Source of the DNA: Anastatus disparis
Lineage: Eukaryota; Arthropoda; Insecta; Hymenoptera; Eupelmidae
NCBI GenBank assembly: GCA_017163975.1
Contig: JAFFSR010000221.1
Coordinates: 8,246,001-8,310,000, forward strand
Reading direction: 5' to 3'
DNA length: 64,000 nt
Below, piece after piece: positions 24,897-37,789 of this stretch. The translations under genes and the position numbers were made by a program. A model generated the notes under the pieces. The model was not told the DNA's origin. It ran no database searches and worked only from the letters and a program-made list of their open reading frames with translations. Each line of letters opens with the position of its first letter. Positions within the stretch are counted from its first letter, which is position 1.

Positions 24897-27800
24897 TTAA
24901 TTAAATAAGGATAAAGCCATTTTTAAATAAAGATAAGTGAGTATTAAAATTACAACGGTTACAAGTCCATAGTGAGCCCACCATAACAATACATATCTAC
25001 GTTCACCAGCTTTGCTCTGCAAATTTTCTTTTAATACGTATAATCTCAACCCATTCCACATTGTCCAAAACCATTCTCCCCAATTGATTTTTCTTGGATC
25101 GCTAAAAAATAATTCCTGATCACTAGGATTCAGTCGTTCTATAACTTTTAACGTCTCGGGCATATGAATTCTCCAATTAGTGTTGGTTACAGCAATTAAT
25201 ATTGATAGATTACTTGTTATTTTATAAAATAATGGCACGAGTCTGTAAATTTAAAATTTTTATTAAAATTATTAATTAATAATGCGATTTTTAAAATAAA
25301 TAAAAAAATATTTAAATCATACTAATCTCTACAGTAGGAATGATTAAGATTTTTATGGACTTTTTATCATTATAGGCGCTGGCTAAGAGATTAAAATATT
25401 TAAAAAATCTCATTGGCTTTTTTATGTTTTAATAATTAATACTTTTTTGATAAACTTATTTGAGAAAAAAAATACATTTATACACATATTGTTTTTACAC
25501 TTATCTGATTAAAAAATTTTCAAAATTTATTATAATATTTAAAAGTAATTGAAAGTTATTAAAAAATGTTCTTACTTTGGTTTTCTTCCCATCAGTAAAA
25601 GTACTAAATCTATAAAACAAGCAGGTATGAAATGAAGAATAAAATGTGCTATTAGAAATGTTGTGAGTGAGCCGGTAATGTATACACTATTAAGCCATAC
25701 AGCATTAGAAGATCTGTTTCTTGCACCTTCATTTTTAACATATTGATACAGTCCTCTTAATTCTGTTGGATTCAGTACACTTGATCCGTAATTATATATA
25801 ACCGCTTCTTTCTTAGATGCACTTTATTGTTAAAAAATATTAATGTATTATTAATTAGTAACTTGATTAAAATTCAAAGTTTATTAATTTTACCATCTGT
25901 CGGGAATATCCTTTGTTATTGCAATTAAAGCATTTATGGCCATATCACAAGGTACCATATCCATAGGATGACCATAAAAAACAGCTGTGTGAGTTATACC
26001 TAATCCGAACAAAAGGATTAACCATACTGGTCCATTTGCATTTCCCATCCATCCTTTTAGAGGTTCGTTATATGTAGACACGACTAGATTTCAAAAGTCA
26101 TATAGTTTAAATTCAAAGTTTTTCAAAAATTTAGACATAGGTAAAAAACCAAAGATATTTCAATTTATCTTAGATATTCATTACATCTGCAAGAGAAATC
26201 GGTACATGCTCAAAAAAACTGACATTAGTAGAAAAATCTTTGTGTAAACTTGAACTTGATGTCCGATACTAAGAATATTGAATTATCTCATATTTAAATA
26301 AGTTAAAGTACTAGAATAGAATAGTGTTTAATAATAATAAGTTTAAAGTTAATGTATAGAGGTTGCCTTCTATACATTAACTTTTTAATATGATGATATC
26401 AGAGTGAGTCCAACCTGGAACTGTTTAACGCATTACATCAAGCCAGAACTATTTGATACACCATACCGACAACTTTGACTATCGATGGATGGTCAGCCAC
26501 TTCTGTGACAAACAATCAACCGATCTAAGAGTCACAATATAAATGGCACATACCACCACCACTATTACTGAAATCATTATTTTATTATTATCTTATTTCT
26601 AAATAATCTTTTAATTGAATTTACCAATGCTCGGTCGATAAACACCACATGGAAAGTTAACTTTTTCTGCTCGTTGTCTAACCAATTCTTCAGCCATAGC
26701 CTTTGTAAAAGTATAACAATTCAAGCAATCTCCTGTTAACATTTTAACGGCTTCTTCGGTTAAACCATTTTTAGTGTTAGCATCCGCATCTATCATATCG
26801 TATACAGTTGATAAATCTGCAGGTGCATTATAAAATTTTTCTTCTATTTTTAATTTGTAATTGTGTGAATAAGCAGACGAGACGTATAAGAAAAGTTCTA
26901 AATTGTCACATTGTTCAGCTAAATCAAGTATAAGTTTCGTTCCTATAACGTTAGTCTTTAAAAGAATATTTGCTCTCGTATTGAATTTTACGTTAGCAGC
27001 ATTGTGAATAATTATATTTGTTTCTTTTTTTATAATATCTTGATCTTCGTCTGACATTCCCATTTTATCTAAAAATAGATCGCCCTGTAAAGCTGTCACT
27101 TTTTTTTCAAAATATGGATTTACTCTCCTCAATACTTCAAAAATCTGAAATAATACGAAACTTTTTTATTTTCGACATTTTAGAAATTACAATTACAGTT
27201 ATTAATAACATTTCTAAATCTGTTATATTAGCATAATTAGTCTATAATCTAAACTAAAGATACTACTATTAAATTGTTATTCTTGATATTGAGTACCACA
27301 ATAATTACATTGGGGAAAACAGGATTGATCTTCTTTTATTTTATTCCCTAAAATAATATTCATTCGAATGAAGGAAATATTTAATTAACTAAATATTTTC
27401 TTTGTTTGTAAAACAATATTTATTTAAATAAACAAAGCCATGTGGACCAAATAAAATATATTAACTTGCCATCGAAACACAATCGCGCTTCTTGCATTTA
27501 AATCTATTTGATTTTGAATTGTTTCTCTTACGAAAAATAAACTCTTACGAAAATTGCGAATTCTTAAATTTGAAATTAAGCTGTTAAACATAAAATCATT
27601 TGTCAGAAAAATTTTATTTTTTAATTGGTGATAAATTTTTAATTGAGAAAGTATCGTGATATTATATTTTCAAACCACTCCAATTTGGCACCAAATCGTT
27701 TGAGTTTAAGATGAAATTTAAATTTGATGCAATAAACTTATCAAGCAAATTATTGAATAATGCAAACAGATTTTCAAATTTCCTCAAAATGTTATAGTAA

Positions 27801-29373
27801 AATATACGCAAAATTCACGTGTGAAATCATTAAATGACTTCTAATGTCCTTTGTGTATAAATATAATAAAAATTTTTAAATGTGGACTATAGTATATATA
27901 ATAGAAAATAAAGGTAGATTGATTTATTCGAATATCAAGCAACGTATTTCATGACATATAAAAGTGCAACGTGAAAATAATCATTCAAAAACAGAATTTA
28001 GATTGGTAGTGAAAAAATTAAATAATTTTATTAACAAACTAGATGATGCAACTTTTGCTAATGATGAAACTGATGGAAAGTTTAAAAACTTGGAGCCAAA
28101 CTTGAAAAATACTTTACTCTTGAATAATAATGTTTTTGAATAGCCAATATTCTCTTACAAAGATGCTAAAGGTTATTAAAAAATAAATTACGAATCGAAT
28201 AAAGTTGATTTGAAGGTGGTAAATACTGTTTAACACTTATTGTATCTTAAAAGATAGATTAGAAGCTAATTCTCATTGTAGTAATGAATAAATAGAATCG
28301 GTAACTAAGTAGAAATTAAATATGCACGCAATAGAAGCACTTCGAAACGGAAATACAGCACCGGAATTAATTATACATAATGGAAACATAGCCCGCATAA
28401 ACACAAAAATTAAAATCAATCATCAAAATTTATCTAACTACAAACGCAACACTCTAAGAATTAATTTAATTAACATGGAATAATATATGTCGATTTGCAA
28501 TAATCCAGTTTCACGTAAATATAAATGTTACAATTTTTTGAATTATAAAAAAACATCCCTAATTTATATACAATTTTATTTTTCCTCGATTTAAATTGAT
28601 TGTACTTACTTTTTATGAAAATAAAGCACATGTTTAAATAGTTACACTATTATCAATTCATTTTTCAACACCGTTTGAAAATATAATTCATACAATTATT
28701 ATATTTTTAAAAAATGTATCTTTTTATCGTGTTTCATTGATTAAAATTTTAGTGTGTTAAATATTATTTGAATGTACTTTTAAAACCATTATAATTGAAA
28801 TGATCTTACTCTGTTTATTCAATCTCGAATTTTTAATTATTATTCTTATATTTATTAATTCAATTAAGATTTTAACTATTATTATTATGTAAAATAAATG
28901 ATTTCAAAATTATTTCAGAATCAATATTAAAATCATTTAGAATCTTAAGCAACAGAAATTTTATCAAAGAAATCGTAATAATCTTGAAAATAGTAAAATA
29001 ATTTTGAAAATCATTGAAAATAGTGTGAAATTAGAAATGATTTTTATCCTTTTTACAAAGTTGATCGGCCTGTAATTAAATATAAAATAAAATTTACCTC
29101 ATTTTGAAAATATTTTTTCATTCGTTCTTCAAGTGATTCACTTTTTTTTATTCTCATAAGTACATAAATATGTTTAATGTCGGGACAACTCCTCAGTAAT
29201 TTTTCCATTAAACATTTTCCCATAAAACCAGTTACCCCGGTAATGAATAAAGTTTTTCCAGCGTAAAATTTTTGCACTTCACTGTCTCCGAGATGAACGG
29301 TACGATGAATAGCTTCCGTATCATCGTTCATCCGATCGTAAATTTCATCTATGAGACTCATTTCTTCGGACAT
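24897..29373 (-). CDS. fatty acyl-CoA reductase (alcohol-forming)
   Basis: It reduces fatty acyl-CoA to fatty alcohol with NADPH, feeding wax, cuticular lipid or pheromone synthesis. The exons on the minus strand are 29373-29098, 27144-26625, 26083-25894, 25821-25576 and 25242-24897, all GT-AG, giving 525 aa, the usual insect FAR length. The Rossmann motif TGVTGFMGK is at 45-53, HNAANVKF follows, and the active site Y236-x3-K240 lies in YTFTKAMAEE. VYRPSIV and VPCDMAINALI follow. The C-terminal sterile domain includes the motif GRKPK and ends with a hydrophobic membrane segment (LVTVVILILTYLYL). An AATAAA for its 3' end reads from about 24818-24809. Insect FARs form large families, so the substrate chain length and role cannot be told from sequence. 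Confidence 0.95.
26345..26384. repeat. perfect 16-bp-arm hairpin in FAR intron 2
   Basis: AAAGTTAATGTATAGA at 26345-26360 is repeated exactly in inverted form at 26369-26384 around the loop GGTTGCCT. It lies between FAR exons 3 and 2 and would be transcribed with the gene. Confidence 0.88.
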
Positions 29374-30452
29374 TTTTGCTAATTTTCTTTGAGTATTTGT
29401 TAACGTGCCGATAGCACTCAGGTAACTAATCAGTTGAATGACAATTTCATCTGACTTTCAGATAGATTGCGCAAAAGCAACGTATTCGCTTAAAGAACTT
29501 TACATATGAGAGAATTAAAGGCATTGTTTTAAAACTATCTCACATAATGTTAAGAATACGTAAGCTAGAATTTAAAATCACTTGTTTTGCAAGCATGTCA
29601 CTTTATGTACGAACATTTTTTTTTCTTGTAACGTTTCATGAAATTTGTCAAGAATCAAATTTATTTTAATTTATTCGAATTTCAAAGTGTTAAATTTTAT
29701 GATTTTATTTAACAAATTTTTTTTTCATTTAATTCAAATGTTCCGATGAAATTCAAAAAATAGATTGTTTATTTTTAAAATTCAATTAATTCAAAGTATT
29801 CTATTTTATATTTTCAGATAAATTATTTTAATTAATTATACCATGAAAATTAAAAAAGTATGTAATGGATATAAAAATTTCTATACTTTTTATTTTTAAT
29901 TGAATTAAACGAAATGATTAATTCAGTTAAGTAAGAGTTGAAGCATTTCAATTACAAATTCTGTTGCACATTTGAGTTTTCTTAAAAAATTATTCAATGA
30001 AATTTAAAATATTTTTAAAATGTACAAAGACTTTGGTCGCAAGTGAGACACGTTTTGGCATAAATTTTCTTTAAACAAAGAGTCAAAATTGTATGATTAC
30101 TCATGTTACGTTATCGTCTTGATTGAAAAAAATTCACAGATTACTTATGACGGCTCATTGAACTGATGATCATATACATGGGAATAATTAATCTTTGGTA
30201 AATAATAAATCATTCATTCATATTTAAAATATATCATTGTAAACTAATTTTTTTGCATTTCAATTTTATTTTAATGTTAAGAAACGATGCAAAAATTATA
30301 TATTAATAAATGCACTTTTAAATTTTAAAATACATATCAAAAGTATGTGTACATGTATTTATGTCTATATTTGAATTTTAATTGAAATAGATGTTTTAAA
30401 TTGATTTTTATTTTAGTATTGATGAGCAGTATTTGAAGTGATGTTAAGATAT

Positions 30453-30599
30453 AGTGAGTTCGAATCCCGATCTCGACCGATTGATACAAGCACCACTGTA
30501 CGTTACATGTGTTGCAGTTAACAAACACACTGACAAATCTCCGTCGCTAATTAGCATCGCAGTGATAGCAGAAATACAGCGAAGAATTAAAAAAATAAA
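30453..30599 (+). repeat. tRNA-derived SINE, 5'-truncated (copy 3)
   Basis: It starts just before the B box (GAGTTCGAATCC) and keeps the full body (ACAAGCACCACTGTA, CTAATTAGCATCG, ATACAGCG). The 9-base duplication TTAAGATAT flanks it at 30444-30452 and 30600-30608. Both the truncation and the duplication fit target-primed reverse transcription. Confidence 0.8.
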
Positions 30600-30633
30600 T
30601 TAAGATATGATGCAAATACCGCAGACAACTTGA

Positions 30634-30677
30634 TTTAACAAAAAGTTTTTATACGTATATCCAAACTTTTTGTTAAA
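30634..30677. repeat. perfect 15-bp-arm hairpin beside SINE copy 3
   Basis: TTTAACAAAAAGTTT at 30634-30648 pairs exactly with AAACTTTTTGTTAAA at 30663-30677 around a 14-base loop. Its arms are A/T-rich, so it is less striking than the other three. Confidence 0.8.
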
Positions 30678-31316
30678 ATAAAAAATTGTTAAATTTATTT
30701 AAATGCTTTGAAATTTTTTCATAAAATTTTAATTTTACATTCAATGTTATAGCTCATTGTTATTGAGATTCTATAATGCACTTTATTTTCTCATGAAGAC
30801 ATCAGAAATGATAAAAAAGCCATAAGGTTGAAAAAGTGTCAGAAAGTAATTGTTAAAAAATAGCTGTATGTGCACATCTGTGTTCGTATGTACGTGAGTG
30901 TATAAGTACATATGTCGTTAATAAGTAGTAAATTGCTATTTAAAAACTTCTCAACGGTTTTGTTAAAATTTTGCATACGAATTTCTTTCAATTACTTAAG
31001 AATCAGAAACTAATTGTTTTTCATAGCACTGTTTAAATTTAAAACTCATTAAAAATTATTTTTTTGCTTTTATTTTTTTACATCTTATGTAAAAATTTTA
31101 TAAATTTAAATGATATTTAATGTAATTTAAAAATTTAAAGATTCATATGGGAAAGCCAAAGCCAAAACAATTGGCAGTGTTTTTTATACATTGTTAATTA
31201 AGATGCATAATAATCTAAATATGCAATATGCAAATGTAAGAAATAGATGGATAATGCACATAATAATAAAATTTAATATAAAATATAATAAAATACCTAC
31301 TCACTGTAGGCTTTAA

Positions 31317-31352
31317 CCTGCTGAGAAATGGAAGATGCTTATTCTTAGCAGG
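31317..31352. repeat. short near-perfect hairpin
   Basis: CCTGCTGAGAAT-like bases at 31317-31329 pair with ATTCTTAGCAGG at 31341-31352, with one mismatch and a loop of about 11 bases. The function is unknown. Confidence 0.5.
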
Positions 31353-31508
31353 CAGAGTTTGAGATATAACACTCTGTTATACTTTTCAGTAATAATATTA
31401 ATGCAAGATTCCCAAGAAATTTAATCAATTAAATCGAATTTAAAATTCAAATATTACAGTAAACTTTGTTAGTAACTTTGATGGTCAACGTACTGTAAAA
31501 ATCAACAG

Positions 31509-31668
31509 TCTTCAAATGTTCGGCTGATGAGATTCAAAAATTTTACTTCTGCAAATAAGTCATACAATATGCAATTGTTATATTTAGATTCTAGCTTTAT
31601 AAGTATTTTCAATCGGTAATGTATACAATCGACAAATGTTTGGCTGATGAAATTCTGGAGTTCTATTT
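31509..31668. repeat. decayed tandem duplication, 120-bp period
   Basis: CAAATGTTCGGCTGATGAGA at 31513 recurs as CAAATGTTTGGCTGATGAAA at 31633, exactly 120 bases apart, with weaker similarity on each side. It is probably an old tandem duplication. Confidence 0.5.
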
Positions 31669-32999
31669 AGTATTTACTAAAAACTACAAAGAAAAAGGAA
31701 TAGTCGCTTAATATTCCCTTGTAATATTTCATAAAGAACATAAGGAAATATCGATAGATTAAATTATCGATAATTTTTCATTGATAATAAAATTTCTAAA
31801 AAAGACACCTAAATGATCCAAATTAACGATGATTCTTCGAAATTCTTTTATTTACCTACATTTTTAAACTATAAGCACATTATTTTACATAAATTTGAAT
31901 ATATTTTCTTGTTTACCAATATAATTTGCAAAAGTCGAAATATACAACAAAAATAAGCTTGTTAAGATTATTTAATGACGACAATTGTTTTTAAAGTACG
32001 AATTCTTTATACATCTATATTCTAAAAAAAACGTAAACAGTTTAATTTTTTATTATTCCATTGTTATTTACACTTGTTTATATGATTGGCATTGGGTTAA
32101 AAATACATGCACAAATAAAGAAATTTTTGAAAGTACAATTTTAAAAGTTTTCAGTGTCGAGTAAACTGTTCAAATTAATTATGTAAGAATTATTTATATA
32201 CTAATTAAACTTATTATGTTTAATAAAAAAAGTATTTCTGATCTAAACAACGTGATTGAAAGTCAATTAATTTTTATTTCCAGACTTATAAATATTTAGT
32301 TTATTGAGAATAAAAAATTGATAATTTAAAACTAGTTAGCCGATTATGTAGGTTTAATTAGACTGTGGTAAAAAAATGAAAAAAGCAAATGTAATTCTCT
32401 GGTATAACAAAGTTGAGGAATATAATGAAGCAAGAGCATCGCGGTGTGCCATCGATATACGATGCTATGGTAATTAGAATACACTACGGGATACGACAAC
32501 CTGGACTTGACAGTTTTCTTCGATACGTTAAAGAATAGACTGTTAATATTACCTCAAGCTTTGCTAATAATTGCTAAACCCTGTTATCCTTTATTACACT
32601 AAAATCTATATACATATATGTTTACTAAAATACACAGAGATTGTAAATATGCAATTTAAATAAAAGGTTCAAACAATTTTAATTAACATTACATTTTAAA
32701 TTATTCAAATTTTTAAAATTTTAGGACTTGATAAAATGAGATTAAATTTTTTTAGAGAAAATAAATAGCTTATTATATCTTATATCTTTTGTAAGGTAAA
32801 ATCATAATTATCACGTTGATGAAAGTAAAAAATTATTGCAATAAATAAGAAATTTAAAAAATAATTAAAATTAAATAAATGAGAAATATTTGATGTAGTT
32901 AAATATTTCTTCGCGTATTATTAAAGGTATTATATATAAAATTTCGTTCGGATATGGTTCAAAGTAGAATAATGAAGTGATTGGAATATAGACGTCTCG

Positions 33000-33680
33000 A
33001 CTTGTTAAATTTTGAACTCTCTCTCTCTGCTCTTGTTGGAATTAGGAATATTAATTGCGTTTCCAGAGACAGAAATGAATTCTGTCGCGAGATTCGGAGA
33101 AAGGGAAGGGAAGCGAAGGTAATGGAGAGAAGAGGGAGAGAAAGCAGCTCGCTGCTACTGTGGCTTAGATTGGAGATGCTGAGTGCAGATGTCAAGCTAT
33201 TATCATCTCTAAGCTACAATGCAAGCTCTGTGCGAAATCTCTCTCGTTTTTAAAATCCTCTCTCGCTTTCTCTTATATTGTAAAGTTAACAATGTTACTT
33301 TGCGTCGCCATTGAATATTATAAGCTCTCGCTATAGGAAAAGGTATCATTGTCGACGTGTCGTCTGCAGAGAAACGGTTAGACTAGAAGAGAAGATCCTT
33401 TAAACTCTGTATATAGAAAAGAGAACCTGCACAGCAGGGGAAACGAGAGGAAATATATATTGAGAGAGAGAAAGAGATACTTACTTCTCGCGCGTGTCTA
33501 CAAGATGAATTTTCTTCCCTCGCTCTCTTCTTGCTCTTTCGCTATTGTAGCAATACGATTATATAAAGTCGAACGTTGCACGTTTAATGTAGACGACAAA
33601 GATCTTTGATGTTGAATCCCTAATTTCGGTACCGGGCACATTTTCATCTACTAACACGAGACTCAAGCTTCAAAGATATA
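33000..33680. promoter_or_regulatory. CT/GA-rich, CpG-bearing island
   Basis: It contains repeated CTCTCTCTC and GAGAGAGAAAGAG runs and CpG motifs such as TCTCGCGCGTGTC in AT-rich DNA. Open frames on both strands match no family. It is a candidate enhancer or promoter, inferred from composition only. Confidence 0.25.
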
Positions 33681-33890
33681 TGATTAGAGTTGTTGCTAAA
33701 GTTCAATGAGCCATTTCACTTGACAGGATAGTATTAAATATGGAACCACAATTTTTAAAATCCTAATCATTCTTTTGGAAATTATTATTTTTTTAAACTC
33801 CTTTGGTTAAATAAATTGGTACACTGCTCTGTTTTAAACGAACCAACTAACTATTCTTTAGACGTATTTTTTGCTATGTAAACGACGATT

Positions 33891-34150
33891 AATAGTATAT
33901 TATGCACCTAGGGTAAAATAAAGGACAGGCCATAACACGAGCAAATTGACACCCGAGGCGAAGCCGAGCTGGCAAACTCGTGCTATGGGTTGTCCATTTT
34001 ACCTTCCGTGGTGCATATACGATTTTTTTCAACAGTGAGGCTAAAATTAGCACTTTTTGTTTTCTGTGGCGGGAGCAAAAGTGGTATTTTTAGCCCATTG
34101 TTGAAAAAAATTAATTTTTTTACCTCCCTAGGTGCATAATATACTATTAT
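33891..34150. repeat. nested-palindrome MITE with about 20-bp terminal inverted repeats
   Basis: The ends read TATGCACCTAGGG (left) and CCCTAGGTGCATA (right) within longer inverted flanks. Two hairpins sit inside. One pairs CCATAACACGAGCAAATTG with the reverse of CAAACTCGTGCTATGG, tipped by CCCGAGGCGAAGCCGAG. The other pairs TTTTTTTCAACAGTGAGGCT with the reverse of AGCCCATTGTTGAAAAAAA. The GC-rich tip resembles that of the foldback at 2131-2253. Confidence 0.75.
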
Positions 34151-34379
34151 TCTATAAACCGTTTTAAAATATGCCATTTAAATTAAGTTGTTTTAATATT
34201 CGTAATTATTTATAATTTTTAAGATTTTTTAAAAAATTAATTTTTTTGCTAACATGAGGCATCTTCTTTATGCATGTGGGTAATGTACCAATTTCACATG
34301 TCATTTGTTTATTATTATCAGTACTTATTTGAAATTTTTCCTTAAATTTAACGTATTATTCTGTTTTACTGTTGAAATA

Positions 34380-34690
34380 GGAATAAAATACATTAATAAT
34401 GTATTGAGCAACGTGAAAATAAAGTCGCACATTTTAAGGTAAAGTTGACTTTATCTTCAACGGTAGCCACTTTTTTAACCTACAATAGCGGACTCAATCG
34501 AAATCAGTGTCATTCTTTTCAAATTTGATCAACCCTTCTACTTCCGAGCTCTAGAGCAGGGAACTAAAGGAATCAGTATATTATTTTATTTTAACTGATT
34601 TTCAAGCGAAAGTAATGTCTCGTGATTTAGTTCATTTTTCGAGTTAACAAAGTAACCAATACTGTTCAGCTAGGAGTCAAATAGTTAAAT
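34380..34690. repeat. foldback MITE, decayed (copy 3 of the 8.1-kb family)
   Basis: It carries the left palindrome AATAAAGTCGCACATTTT against GTTGACTTTAT. TCAACGGTAGCCACTTTTTT near 34457 is inverted relative to GTTAACAAAGTAACCAATAC near 34643. It is shorter and more diverged than the copies at 8.1 and 24.2 kb. Confidence 0.6.
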
Positions 34691-34909
34691 CAGTTATTTG
34701 ATTTTTTTCTTAATAATTTTTGTAATATTTACGAGTTTTTAATTTTTTTACGGAATAAATAAATGAAAAAAAACTTTAGTATTAAAATTATTTTTCAATA
34801 AAAATAAATTCGCCAAATAAAAAGTATTCTTTATTTGAATTAGCTACACGTAAAGAAAATCAATCTAGGCAATATATTTGTATGGAAAAATAAAAATAAA
34901 AAGAAAAAA

Positions 34910-35480
34910 AAATCTACATGATAAATGAGAGAAAGAGCTTCCGATGATGGTAGTACGGTCGAGAGGTACGAAACTGAAGAGAGAAGAACGAGAACGGAAA
35001 AGATACTGAATTACTCCCTTGCTTTTTTTTTCAGTCATTTAATAAAAGTATGAATATCGCCAATAAAGCTCCGTCGTTCGTTCTCGAATAATTTCCACTC
35101 TATCGAAAAATAATTATACTTTATCGCGGAGTTCTACAGCTTAATTCCCTCCCTTATTCTCTTTTTCCTCTCACTCTTATCGTCCTCGCGAATCGCTCAA
35201 TTATATTTCCCAACTCTATCTCTTTCTCGCTTATTTGCCTCTCTCTCCTTTTCACCTTTACCGATTTCTCAAGCTTCTTTCTCATTTTCTCTCTCTTTCG
35301 CGCCCTATTTTCTTTTTTTCTTCTTTTTTTTCTCGCGTGCGAGAAGAGTTTTCTATTATTCGCATTTCTTTCCTACAATCGGATCCCTACTACTTCTCGT
35401 GACGATTTTAAGGAGTTGCGACTACGACTACGACGAGACGAGTGCTATTCACGCGAGGTTCTACTTTCTTTCTCGCTTCT
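34910..35480. promoter_or_regulatory. pyrimidine-rich island with CpG
   Basis: It starts with GAGAGGTACGAAACTGAAGA, becomes strongly pyrimidine-rich from 35140, and ends in CpG-rich GACTACGACTACGACGAGAC near 35420. No coding frame is supported. It may be a regulatory element, a guess from composition alone. Confidence 0.2.
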
Positions 35481-35999
35481 GCAATGATATTGATTTTCTA
35501 TTACTGATTTCTTTTTTTCTTTTTTCCTTCAGTTACTGCTGAATTATCGTCTGACGATCGTATTGCTCGTAATTGCACGGTATTTAAGATTTTCTAAAGC
35601 CGGATTTTGTTTAAGTATGTCTGGAAGGTATGAACTCTTTGTACATCTTCTTTTCTTCACTTTGCAATTCAATTGTTTTATTTCTTGGTTTTACAAGATT
35701 TTAAGTATTTTTATCATTGCAGCTTATTTTTTTCATTTTGCTTTTTTATTTCCAAAGATGCAATGGCCCTAATAAACAAATCGAAATAACTTTTTAGAAT
35801 TATTTTATGCTTTTATCATAAATTTTATCTTTGAATGTGGAAAATTTATGGAATATTGGTTGAATTTTATTTTTATTTACAAAGCCAAAAAAAAAAATAT
35901 TTAAAAAAACTAACTTTTAAACGAGGAAATAAAAAAAAATTTAATACGAGTAAAAATATCTCATCGCGTCAATCTCGAAAAGTGGTGAAGTGAGAAATG

Positions 36000-36420
36000 T
36001 AAAAAAGAAAAAAAAGGAAAGAAAGAGTTATAAATAGAGTTGGATAAAACGTGTATGCAGAAGAGTGAATAAGAGAGGCAATCATATATACATATAGGTA
36101 AAGCTTTAGTCAAACGCTTATAGACATCGTCATTGCTATACGCGTGAATACGCCTTTTATAAAAAGTATGTGATTCTCCCTCCGTCGGGCTCTTCTCTTG
36201 AATTGATATAAGTGAGCGGTTATTTCGCGATCATTTAGTATTTTCTCCCTCTTTTCATCTATACATCTAGTGAATTGGGGTGTTGCTCCGTTATACACGC
36301 AGAAAAGAAAGGGCCAAAATACATGTCCGCTACCATTTAGCTGCTCTTCCTCCACACCACCTCTACCTCCCTTACATTCAATTACTTTAACATGCGCAAT
36401 ATACTAATATGCATCAATCA
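36000..36420. promoter_or_regulatory. GC-richer island
   Basis: Higher GC than its flanks, with TATACGCGTGAATACGCC and CCCTCCGTCGGGCTC. The minus-strand frame of 81 codons has no recognisable domain. Function unknown. Confidence 0.2.
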
Positions 36421-37789
36421 AAGTCGATAAGGTGATCATTTTATTTTTATTCTTTTTTCAAGATATTATCAATTTTTTTACTTCATTATATTTTTCCTGT
36501 ATCGATTTTAAATATTATATTGTTTTTTTTTCAGTACTTTCTGTTTTCGATGTTTTGCCATAAAAAATTTATAAAAATCTTTTAATACAAAATTTTCAAA
36601 AATAAATTTTTTAATTATTTCGTTACATAGTTTTTTTTTAAATGTTGTACATAAATTTTTTCAATAATGCAAGAAATAACAATTCTTGTCTCTTAAAATA
36701 AAAGTTAAAATATTCTTTCAACAGTAATTACTTTAATTAAAATAAAAGTACTATTTTAATCTGAATTATTTGTTCTAAAAAAGTTTTATTTAGTATTAAT
36801 TTTAGGCAACAAGTAAAGATTTCGCAAATATTAATTAAATTATAAAATAAAAAATTAAACGAGTTTATATACATTTTTTTGACCGATAATGTTTTATTGA
36901 CACTTTATTTTTATTCAATTATTTAAAAAAAATTGTTTTTAATAAAATGAAGATGGAACGTAATATATACATCGGTGAGATAATAATTTTTTTAATGCAA
37001 ATTGCTAAATCAAATTTCGTATACCAATTAAATAATGATGGTCGTGAAAAAATAAATTAAGGGACGGAAACAATTGGAAGTGAAAATCTGTAATAAAAAT
37101 TTTCTTGAGAGCTTTTCTTTGAGCGAACCTTTTTTATACGCAATATGTTATTTCAGGCACTATTGACATGATTGTTGTCTTAACGTGAATTTGAGAAAAT
37201 TGAAAAAAAACGTTAAATAAAAATCTATGCTTATAACAAATTTGGAGATTCTTTTAAGAATTCAATGCTTTATTTTTATTTAATTTGATAGACTTTTTTT
37301 GACGTAAAAACTAATGAACTATAATCAAGTACAATAAATAAAATAATATAATTAATTTTAATTTACTTATAAATAGTATCAACTGGAAATTTCATTAATA
37401 ATATCTATCATAAACGATTGTGAGATTTGATATTAGCGAGAGACATAAAAATATCAATACCTGGTAGACCATTTATTGATTTATTCCACTTGAATTGAAT
37501 TCACGCATTAAAACCTACTCTAGTACCAAAATTAAAAGTTAAATCCATAAAATATCGTAAATTTTACTTACGTTGATAATAATTAATTAAACTATTGGAA
37601 ATTATTAAAAATTTATAATTTTATAAAAATTTTTCAACAAAGAAAAATTAAATTGTAAATAAATTTAATAATTTGAATAATAAATTCTAGAAAATTGTAC
37701 TATCCAATAAAATGGTTAAAGAAAAGAAAAGAAAAAAAATAATATTTCTCCTTATATATAGTAAAAAAATAGGAAGATAAGTAAGTTTA

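Noticed and set aside
32959..33253. Open frames on both strands in the 33-kb island
   Set aside because: Composition-driven (serine/leucine and arginine/glutamate runs from CT/GA repeats), with no family resemblance.
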